A stretch of 64,000 nt of DNA, from assembly GCA_025766275.1 (NCBI GenBank), contig JAFKAC010000015.1, positions 434,001 through 498,000 of the forward strand. Direction: 5' to 3'. The position numbers were made by a program, and so were the translations under genes. Position 1 is the first letter of the stretch; every line of letters begins with the position of its first letter. The stretch comes from Lactarius indigo (Eukaryota; Basidiomycota; Agaricomycetes; Russulales; Russulaceae). Of this stretch, positions 55,325-64,000 are shown in pieces. A model generated the notes under the pieces. It had not been told where the DNA came from. It made no database searches and saw only the letters and a program-made list of their open reading frames with translations.

Positions 55325-57283
55325 GTGGCATACTCGACCAGAGACCAGTGGACGTCCTTTCGTCCCTACCACATTGAGTGACGAGGAGATCGCAACGTAC
55401 CAACAAGATTCCTAGGGGCAGCCCAGTGGAGAGAGCGAGCAGAAGACACAGGATATTTCGTGGAGTTTAATGGTCCTAACCGATTCCGACCTGTTGAGTT
55501 CAACTTGGAACATCTCTGTTGGGTCGAGGTTACTTGGAACCCCATAGACTGTCGCTGGGATATCATACGACCAGCAGGAAGAAACTACAACTGCGATATC
55601 GACGCACGAGAACTTAACAGCCGCGCAGATTACGGCCCTATTGACGGGCAAGCACAAGAACATACCGACGAAGGAATTAGTGGTGAAGAAGCTTCCGAAA
55701 GCCAGTCACCAAGCAGAGGCAATACACCAGCAGAAGAAGCCAGCCTAGGAGCTATTGGTGAACGCATCATACAACAAACTGAGTCTCTAACCATTCACCA
55801 ACCCGAACCGGAAGTAATTCATATCCGCAGCCCAACAATCGCAATGGCTACCGCCACCGTTACACAGGAAGAAATACAACCACTACTCACCACGGAAGGA
55901 AGGGATCAGATAGCCCTAGAAGAACAAAGACGCATCGCCGAAGAATCACGAGCCAATCTGGCTCCTATCAACCCCTATACCGGTCATCAAATGACCGACG
56001 ATGACGTAGCAATTCACCGAGCCATCGGGCCGGACGTAGCCGACCCTCCCAGTGGAGGAGGCGGACCCCCTGGTGACCTACCAGGAGGAGGACCGCCGCC
56101 ACGAGGACACGGATTTGGAGGATTCCCTGAAGGGTTCCCTGGCGGACCACCAGGAGGAGGACACCCTGGAGGGGGATTACCAGGTGCAGGTCCCATCGCT
56201 CACCCTCCAAATAGTAAACTAGCAGGTGAAGCACCAACAGTATTCGATGGAGAACGTGCCAAAGTCGAAGCATTCCTCACTCAATGGCACGTCTACTGGG
56301 GTATGAATGCGGATGAAGGCATCATGGCCGTCCCATATCGACGAGCCCTTCTTTTCTTATCATACATCAAGGGCGTCAACGTTAGCGAATGGGTATTAGC
56401 AATGCTCACTTGGCTCAATGGCCAGATACAAACCGGAATACCCCGAACAAGTGAAGGACTGTGGAACGAAGTCACACGCAGCTTTATGCAGCGCTTTAGG
56501 AACACGATGGAGCAAGAACAAGCCCAATACGAGTTGAGGAAAGGGCTTAAAATGATTGGAGGCAATCTAGATGAGTATTGTACCCAATTCGAACAACTAG
56601 TGCGACGCGCACAATATCGGCTTGACGACCCACAGACACTCGATCTCTTCGCAAGCGGACTACCCACTGACCTGTACTCCAAAGTGTACACCCTCGACTC
56701 TCCACACAACTATCGCGAATGGAAAGAAGCAGCCACCACTCGCCAACAGCAATACATGCATCTTAAAGCGATGATCAACAAGGGAGCACCACAAAAACAA
56801 GAAAGATCACAGCGATCACGCCCTTGGCAAGGACCGCCTAGAAGCTCTTGGCAACCCTGAAACCTTCCCAAAGACCCAAACGCGATGGACACATCTGCCG
56901 ATCGCATCCGGGGACGACTAACAGGAGCCGAAGACATACTCGCTCCTCGCCCCCCATATCGACCAAGGGGAGGGTTTCTACAGAGAGGAGGAGGACGTAA
57001 CAACCAAAGGCCAGTCACTTGTTACAATTGTGGAAAGGACGGACACATGGCCCGAGATTGCAGGCAACCACGAAGGGAATACCAACCTTCAGTGTCCAGC
57101 AGTCGGTACATTGACACCAACTATCATCAACAAGAACCCGAAGTCGCTACCAGGGCGGTCCAAGAAGCACCCCCTCAACAGCGTGCCAACAATTGGCTTA
57201 ATGGGGTGGCAGGAGAATCGGACAACGTAAAGGACATTATCCTCCAACAGTTGTGGAAAAAGGAGGGTTTTCAGGACGCCTGA
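55325..57283 (+). pseudogene. gag of Gypsy F with two TGA interruptions
   Basis: Starts at the conserved GTG. TGA at 55379-55381 replaces Arg in the ERRGDRN motif of other copies; TGA at 56858-56860 replaces Arg after SSWQP. Otherwise complete: N-terminal domain, Gly/Pro-rich linker, capsid-like domain, CCHC knuckle (CYNCGKDGHMARDC), ending GFQDA. Confidence 0.88.
57265..57271 (+). other. -1 frameshift site of Gypsy F (GGGTTTT)
   Basis: GAG GGT TTT in gag phase; the -1 frame continues as GFSGRLNP into pol. Confidence 0.75.
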
Positions 57284-58656
57284 ACCCATTGGCCTGGGTG
57301 AGGGCAGTTAATTGTAACAGTGTAATCATGACTCGCTATCGTTCTATGAGAGTCCCAGTTTCGATCCGCACAAGTTACGCTATGGCCGACATACGAGCAC
57401 TAGTCGACTCAGGAGCAACTCATTGCTTCATGAGACCCTCCTTCGTTAAAAGGATGGGATTTGGAACCAAACCACTAGATGTTCCAAAGAAAATATGGAA
57501 TATTGATAATACCGAAAACAAATCGGGGCGTATCACCCACTATGTCGACGTGGATGTGCAAACTAAAGGAATTAACAAGGAAATACGCTTCCTTATTACA
57601 GACATAGGGGATGAAGACGTCGTGCTAGGATACCCATGGCTCGCAATATATGACCCTCACATCAAATGGTCACAAGCAGCCATACACGAAGATATGCTCC
57701 CCATCGTCATCCGATCGGTTAACCCTCGCCTTGAACGAATCGCGCCTGTAGTGGCGGCCTCATCCATACAAAACAACGAATATGAGGTTATACACTCCTG
57801 CGTCATTACTGATGAACAACGGCAACAATTCGAAGACGACTGTTGAGTCAGAGCGACGGCTACAGACCTCGCTATTGCCGCCCAACAATACACCACAAAA
57901 GCTGAGTTACCCGCCAAATATCGAGAGTTTGAACGCCTCTTCAGTGAAGAAGCATTGGACAGGTTTCCTCCCAGCAGGCCCTGGGATCATGCAATTGAAT
58001 TTAAACCCGGAACGGATGATGCCATCGACTGCAAAATATACCCAATGACTCAAGAAGAAGACAAAAAGCTACGCGAATGGATAAGCGAACAACTAAAGAA
58101 AGGTTATATATGACCTTCGAAATCCCCATACACATCCTCCTTCTTCTTCATCAAAAAGAAGGATGGGAAACTGCGACCAGTGCAAGACTACCGAAAAATC
58201 AACAGTCACCATTCGCAATCAGTATCCCCTTCCCCTTATCACAGACCTCATTACCGACCTCAGCAACGCTCACATCTATACCAAGCTTGATGTTAGATGG
58301 GGGTATAACAACATACGCATTAAGGAGGGAGATGAAGAAAAGGCCGCATTTAAAACACGATACGGATTATTCGAACCTACGGTGATGTTTTTCGGCCTAA
58401 CTAACTCCCCTGCGACGTTCCAGACCATGATGAACTTTATATTCAGAGATATCATGGCCAAACACGAAGCATGCGGCACAGTTATTCGAGTGTACATGGA
58501 CAACATTGGCATCGCAACCGGACTCAATCACTCCCTCCAAGATCACGTCGAAGCGGTTAAAGACGTACTCCATGTATCCGCAGAGCACGATCTGTACTAC
58601 AAACTCGAAAAATGCCTTTTCCACTCCCCGCGTATGGATTACCTGGGGGTAATCCT

Positions 58657-58670
58657 TGAAAAGGGGGTGA
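58657..58670 (+). other. Central polypurine tract of Gypsy F
   Basis: TGAAAAGGGGGTGA within RT, identical over 14 nt to the terminal tract at 62098-62111. Confidence 0.65.
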
Positions 58671-61600
58671 TGTGTATGGACCCTATCAAAATTTCCGGCA
58701 TCAAAGATTGGCCTACGCCAACCAAAGTTAAGGACGTCCACTCTTTTCTCGGCTTCTGCAACTTTTATCAACCTTTCATACGAGGTTTCACAACCAAAGC
58801 ACGGCCACTCAATAAACTCACGCGCAAAGACACCGAATGGCACTGGGGAACGGAAGAGGAGAAGGCATTCCAAGACCTTAAGACCCTTGTCACCAGCGAA
58901 CCTGTTCTAGCACACCCCAATCTTACCCAACAATTTGAGCTGGAGGTTGATGCTTCCGGGTTCGCAACAGGAGCTGTTCTACTTCAGCGCAAAGCAGACG
59001 GCAAACGACATCCTATTGGCTATTACTCCTCCACTCTCAATGAAGCCGAACGGAATTATGATATTTATGATCTCGAACTCCTAGCCATTGTCAAGGCCTT
59101 CAGACATTGGAGACCCCTTCTAGCGGGCTCCCCGCACAAGATCAAAGTATTCTCTGACCACCTCAACCTGCAATACTGGAAATTGCCGCAGAAGATCAGC
59201 AGGCGCGTCGCCAGGGAAGTACTCGAACTCTCTGAATATAACTTCGAAATTCACCATATCAAGGGAACTTCCAACGGATGCGCCGATGCACTATCGCAGA
59301 GACCAGACTACGATCAAGGGGAAAACGACAATGAGGGAATCACGGTGCTACCCGAACACATTTTTGTACGCGCAACCACCCTGGACGAGCCACAACACCC
59401 ACATTGGAGACCAGAAATCCTGCCCACAGAGATGAGTCTGCAGCACCCCGTCTACGAACAGGACCCAGCTAAGTTAAAGCCCTGGGTCGACGCTCATAAA
59501 CTAAAGGATATCGAAGGGACATGGTACAAGGATGGGCGCAGGGTGGTTACAGGAGGCATTCACAACAAACGCACTATCATTGCCGCGCACCACGACTCTC
59601 CTGTCTATGGCCATCCGGGCATCAAACGTACTCTCCAACTCACAGAACGACACTATTGGTGGCCCCAGATGAAGAACGACATCACAGACTACGTCAAAGG
59701 CTGTGCTGAGTGCCAGCGACACAAAGTCAACCACCGTCCCATCAGGGCGCCACTACAACCCATCTATCCCAAACCGGAGGCCCTGCCATTTGAAACTATT
59801 GCAGTGGACTTCATCACTAAACTCCCGATTTCTCGGGGTTACGACTCTATCCTAACAGTGACGGATCATGATTGTACCAAGGCTGCTGTCTTCATCCCCT
59901 GCAACAAGGAGATAACAGCTGAAGGGACAGCCACCTTGTACGTCTCTCACATCTTCCCACGATTTGGACTCCCCTCGCGTGTTATCAGTGACCAAGATCC
60001 CCGCTTCGCATCCAAGTTCATGCGGGAGATATGCAAAATTCTTGGCATCAGCCAAAATATCTCCACCGCCTACCATCCTAGAACCGACGGCCAATCGGAA
60101 CGAACCAACCAATGGCTGGAGCAGTACCTCCGCTTCTGGGTAAATGAGCGACAGAATGACTGGGTCCGTTATCTACCAATGGTGGAATTCACGCACAATA
60201 ACTGGCCCAACGAAACCACGCGAGAATCCCCCTTTTTTCTCTTATCAGGATTCAACCCACGCGCTGATTGGATCGATAGACCCTCCCCCATTCCACAAGT
60301 GTCATTGCGGTTAGATCAATTCAAACAAGCGCGACAACGAGCCTTCTCTTGCATGTTCAGGGCACAAAAGTCATGGATCAAACACAAAGATACGCCCGCG
60401 TTCAAAGAAGGGGACCTTGTATGGCTCGAGGGACGCCACTTATGCACTCACCAACCAACCACAAAACTAGCGGCGAAACGCCATGGACCATTTAAGGTCA
60501 TCCAGGTGATGTCCCCTCCCCTGTCAACTATCACCTCGAACTCCCCACGCAGTGGAGCATCCATGACGTATTCCACATAGACCTTCTCACGCCTTATCGT
60601 GAAACACCCACGCATGGACCAAATTATCAGCGCCCACCACCAGATTTGGTCGATAACGAAGAAGAATACGAAGTCGAGAAGATTCTAGATTCTTGGCGAT
60701 TCGGCAGAAGGCGTCGGCTGCAATACCTCGTGAAGTGGAAAGGATACTCCGACTCGGACAATCAGTGGGTCGATAAGGATGACGTCTTCGCTGATGAAGC
60801 CGTTCGAGAGTTTCAAAATTCTAACTCCGAACGAGAAGGACATATAAGGACCGTCATCCAACGCGATAAGTCACCATCCCCTTCTATGCCTTCCATCCCT
60901 CGCAATGACCACCTTGATCTCCTCGAAACCATCATCGCCCCACTCGTCTCCCCCAGCATTGTCATTCCTGCCACCACTGAACAACGACAAGCTCATCAAT
61001 GAGGTCAACAACAACCTCTCGACGATCGATCCACAGAAGAGCGACCGCTCCAGCGACAGGACAGTGCAGCAGACCTGTCCGAGGCATTGCGAAGATTTCC
61101 TATGCCCGCGCCGGGAGTGGTCTCCGACGACCCTACACCAATTCAACCAACACCTCAGCCACTGTACAATATCGTCGACCCCGATACAGGAGCCACAACC
61201 CACACCATCACGGAAGATGAACTCTTCCAGCTTCAAGCAGCTCTCACGAGCTCTGAAGGGGCCCGACGCGATGAAGAACTACAAGCGGGAGTGGAAGGAA
61301 ACGGTGTGGAAGTGGCAGGCAGAGCAATTGCATATCGCCGCCTCGCGGCGCAAGATGGCGAAGGAGAGGAAGGAGTATTGGACCAAGCTGAGGATGACAA
61401 CCACTATGAAGATTACTACCCCTCACGACACTCATTCCTTGACTATGAACAGTACCCTGGAGCCCCAGAGGCTACTCCCTATCTCGTCGACTCAGATGGA
61501 GCGCCTATGCACCGAGGATACATCGCAGCGCCCCACGCTGCTCGTTGTACGCCACTCGGAGCAGATGACAGCGCCCTCAGCATCATCATCCCTGAGGGGT

Positions 61601-62097
61601 TCCAGGTCAATGGACAACCCAATTACGTTCCGTTCCCGGTCCGTCTCCCCGACGGACTTACAGTACAGGCCTCGCACATACAAATTATCAAGGCCGGCGA
61701 CCCCTTCGTTCTCGGACTAGTTCCGGGATCTCCTTACATCTATGGACAACCACTGTACGCCACACCACGCCTCCCACACAACAACCGCGCTTTTATCGCG
61801 CACGAAGACCTCTTCCTGCTCAGAGATCGTCACCCCGCCAACACTATGCTCCAACGCATTGGGGACGTGACACTTATGGAAGAGGTGCGTCGTTACCGGC
61901 AGAACGCGTTTGCCGAAGAACAGCTGGAGAACCGCATCCAGCGACTACAGGAAGAAAAGGGGGTTGTTCACCATCGCAAGATGGATTCCATTTATTGGTT
62001 GGAACATGCTAACGCTCTGCCAAGGGTCGAGGATGAGATAGAAGCGGTGAGGCAGCTCAGCAAGGATACGATTAACGTGTGAGGTGGGCCTCACTCC

Positions 62098-62111
62098 TGA
62101 AAAGGGGGTGA
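62098..62111 (+). other. 3' polypurine tract of Gypsy F
   Basis: TGAAAAGGGGGTGA directly before the 3' LTR. Confidence 0.75.
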
Positions 62112-62611
62112 TGTTACGGTATGGACTTTACTATGGGTGTGTTGACTCATGACTGGTTATGACTACGGTCCGACTTAGTATTAGTCATGGACTCTTACAT
62201 CGTATCAGTCAGCAAGTAGTTCACATGTGATTCATGACTCTTGTATGACTCATTCCTAGGATAGCTGTACTAGGGTTCGAGCTAGTTACGCTACTGGTTA
62301 CCTATCGTTTGAGCGGCGCTTTAAAGCCCACATGTATCTGTATAAGTAGTTGTAACGGAAGACCAAGAGTCCCCATCTTGGTCTTCTTCAAATCCACTAT
62401 TTGACTCGTCTCTTGCCTTAGTCTTGGACTAAGAGTACTTCTGCTACTATCCACCAAGGGATAGTGCTTCTTCATCTTCGCTGCAGTGTGTGCTAAAGAG
62501 CCCCTGTTCAGCTCGCATTGGGTTGACACTATTCCCCATTTGCCTATTCTTCGCTAAGTCGATTACGCCTATCTTGAGTCCAAGTCAGACTAACGCCGGT
62601 GGAGCGTAACA
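62112..62611 (+). repeat. 3' LTR of Gypsy F
   Basis: 500 bp, TGTTACGG..GTAACA; about 16 differences from the 5' LTR by eye. Confidence 0.92.
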
Positions 62612-63055
62612 CACGTAGTCTTCATGCGTACGTGAAGAAGTGGCTGTTGCCACTGATGTGACCAAATGGGGAAGGTCACGGTGTCACAGTGGGTGACAGG
62701 CAGGAGGTGGCAGTCGAGGACAAGGTCGAGGACGTTGAGGTTGTTGAGGTTGTCGGTCCAAGTCGTGTCCCACGCGATAGGAAGGGTAAAGAACGGATGC
62801 TGAAAGAAGAGAGTCACAAGGCTATTTTTGTATGGTCAAGTGACGAGGAGGAGGGAGAACAGGAGAGGCAAGGGTGGGTGAAGGACGAAAACCGTGACCT
62901 GTTTGACATGGAGAACAAGGAAGATGATTGGGCGGCTACTGAGGCCACATTCGTCGAGTAGACGACCACCAAGATACCCGTAGCACACAACCACAACACA
63001 CGTACTAATTGCATAGATTGTGACAAAGGAGGCAATACACTAGTGAACTGAACAA
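62612..63055 (+). other. Short acidic open frame of unknown origin
   Basis: A plus-strand frame open from about 62654 to a TAG at 62959-62961 has no ATG at its head. It encodes a charged tail-like sequence (KVEDVEVVEVVGPSRVPRDR, SSDEEEGEQERQG). It abuts Gypsy F, so it may be the last exon of a gene or transposon protein whose start was removed. No family was recognised. Confidence 0.3.
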
Positions 63056-63487
63056 CTACGCAATATATTCGCTGTGCTGGTACCAACCGAAAGTGTCCTC
63101 CAGCGTCACACTATAGATTGCCTCCCAAATCACCTTATACGGATCCACGCCGATACCCTCAATCTCACCAAGAATGTAATCACGATTGGCACATAGCCAT
63201 GCCTTGATGGAGGAGAATGCCTCCTCGATAGGGTTCAGGTCGGGCGAGTAAGGGGGGAGATAGATGAGATGCATGCCGCGTTCCTCAATCATCTCTCAGA
63301 CCCCATTGACCTTGTGTATCGCCATGTTATCCATTACAAGAACTGAGTTGGGCAGTGGGTATGGCTGCATGCAGTCGAGCAGCCCTTCGATGAAAGATTG
63401 GAAGTCGGCTCCAGTTATCGCATGGTCAAAGACATCAGCATGAAGGATGCCATCGAGAGTCTTTGACTTTTTGCATACATCCCACAG
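63056..63487 (-). pseudogene. Tc1/mariner-type DDE transposase relic (C-terminal half)
   Basis: Minus-strand reading of about 140 residues with the second catalytic Asp region (VLVMDNMAIHK) and the third acidic residue region (LPPYSPDLNPIEEAF, with SSIKAWL following), as in the DDE_3 endonuclease family. One TGA at 63296-63298 sits at a likely Arg position (GV-stop-EMIEERG). The first catalytic Asp and the DNA-binding domain are absent: homology ends near 63487. No terminal inverted repeat was found. Confidence 0.82.
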
Positions 63488-63737
63488 TCCGGTCTGCTTT
63501 TGCCGTTTCTCCGCAACTCAGTTTCAAACTCCGCTTTTTTTCGAACTCTCTTTCCTCTTTCATATTTTATTTTCACAGTAAATACTATAATAGAAACTAG
63601 TGTAAAATACATGATATAAAATAAAGGTAAATAGCGCGTAAATAGCGCGTAAATAGTGCGTGTCTGTGTATCGGTTTGGAGCGCGTGGTAGGGAGGGAAG
63701 GGAGGGACAAACAATACCCTCTCTCAATCCCCACAGA
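63488..63737. promoter_or_regulatory. Upstream region of the right-edge gene
   Basis: AT-rich, with a direct repeat of GCGTAAATAG units (about 63632-63660). No coding sequence seen; it would hold the promoter of the gene starting at 63738. Confidence 0.35.
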
Positions 63738-64000
63738 ATGCCAACTTTCGAAATTCCCACAGGCCCCGCCATTACTCAAACGAGCCTCGCTTACGACGGT
63801 CCCAGAGAAGAGGCGCGCCGCGCCAAACATGCCCTTACAAAACCTCGAAGGGGAAGCATGGCATTTGACCGTGAGAATGGCGGGATGACGTTGGAATGGG
63901 CAAATGAGGAGGAATTCCTGGCTTGGCTTGCAGCCGAGGAATCGGAGAAGACAATAGAATTTCGTGTGAGTCAAACGTTCCAATCAGATTCATCGGACTG
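63738..64000 (+). CDS. N-terminal part of a putative gene at the right edge
   Basis: An open frame from ATG to the window end (87 codons). It has ordinary composition with a basic, Ala/Arg-rich stretch (REEARRAKHALTKPRRGS) and then MTLEWANEEEFLAWLAAEES and EKTIEFRVSQTF. The second part resembles, from memory, the start of basidiomycete proteins with a WRKY/GCM1-like zinc finger linked to MULE-type transposases, but the diagnostic Cys/His residues would lie beyond the edge. It may be a host or a transposon gene. Confidence 0.45.
   Translation, partial: MPTFEIPTGPAITQTSLAYDGPREEARRAKHALTKPRRGSMAFDRENGGMTLEWANEEEFLAWLAAEESEKTIEFRVSQTFQSDSSD

Larger units (their letters stand above)
57265..62082 (+). 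pseudogene. pol of Gypsy F, broken by TGA codons and frameshifts
   Basis: The protease (VDSGATHCF) is followed by TGA at 57844-57846 and 58111-58113, each at an Arg position of a sister copy. A 2-nt deletion near 58204 shifts the frame into the long RT-RH-IN reading (58163-60580). RT has YMDNIGIAT, so the second Asp of YMDD is Asn; integrase has DQDPRFAS for DRDPRFAS. A 5-nt duplication (CCCCT) near 60516 shifts the frame again before the chromodomain ([17 protein letters not shown]). The C-terminal domain (61087-62082, ending DTINV) is in yet another frame and is clearly more diverged from C and D than the rest of pol. Confidence 0.88.
54807..62611 (+). mobile_element. Ty3/Gypsy chromovirus F (full length, decayed)
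   Basis: A 7,805-bp plus-strand element with LTRs of 498 and 500 bp that differ at about 16 positions by eye, mostly transitions, plus a 2-nt gap. It is the oldest full-length copy here. The flanks (TCTAT before, CACGT after) do not match. Gag and pol are broken by TGA codons and at least two frameshifts. Subfamily C/D/F. Confidence 0.92.

Noticed and set aside
63632..63660. GCGTAAATAG direct repeats as a regulatory array
   Set aside because: Only about three short units; too little to separate from chance or slippage.
1..64000. CRISPR arrays, rRNA, tRNA genes
   Set aside because: No spaced short repeats, rRNA-like conserved stretches or cloverleaf-type A/B boxes were recognised; the repeats present are LTRs, TIRs and one tandem duplication.

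Overview
The window is fungal nuclear DNA, almost certainly from a mushroom-type basidiomycete. The pointers are very short introns (about 45-120 nt) with GT..AG or GC..AG ends and CTAAY/CTRAC-like branch motifs, a Zn(II)2Cys6 regulator, a 5-hmdU-kinase-like helical-domain protein fused to a chromodomain, and many chromodomain Ty3/Gypsy elements. There is no bacterial-style gene organisation.

Left part (1-10,487). The 5' end of a Zn2Cys6 transcription-factor gene runs off the left edge. It is divergent from a complete two-exon gene (1,055-2,463) with a 5-hmdU DNA kinase-type helical domain and a C-terminal chromodomain. Old retroelement debris follows: a Copia reverse-transcriptase scrap, a 688-bp LTR with a decayed Cys/His-rich gag-like relic, and a 5'-truncated Gypsy relic (A) whose gag carries a solo LTR with a perfect 5-bp target duplication. 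About 2 kb without recognisable genes leads to the last two exons of a host gene.

Centre (10,488-50,376). One 40-kb nested retrotransposon stack splits that host gene exactly at an exon/intron border (duplication CGATC). The outermost element is a Copia element with an intact 1,440-codon gag-pol. Its 5' LTR received Gypsy B (duplication TTTGA) and its leader received Gypsy C (CTGGG). Gypsy C received D (CAAGG) and E (CCATG). E received a 2.39-kb long-TIR non-autonomous DNA transposon inside its chromodomain. Every junction is resolved to the base, and by-eye LTR divergence falls in the order of nesting.

Right part (50,377-64,000). This holds the upstream exons of the split host gene, an unidentified multi-exon gene, a small unidentified ORF, an older decayed Gypsy (F, plus strand, no matching target duplication), a truncated Tc1/mariner-type transposase relic, and the first exon of another gene at the right edge.

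The Gypsy copies share an unusual plan. An 11-nt primer-binding site is complementary to the LTR itself near the predicted mRNA start (Tf1-like self-priming). The gag reading frame has no AUG at its conserved beginning. A conserved GGGTTTT site links gag to pol in the -1 frame. Most copies have a central polypurine tract identical or nearly identical to the terminal one. After the chromodomain comes an unrecognised C-terminal domain of about 350-400 residues. Most premature stops are TGA at positions where sister copies read arginine, the pattern left by CpG deamination.
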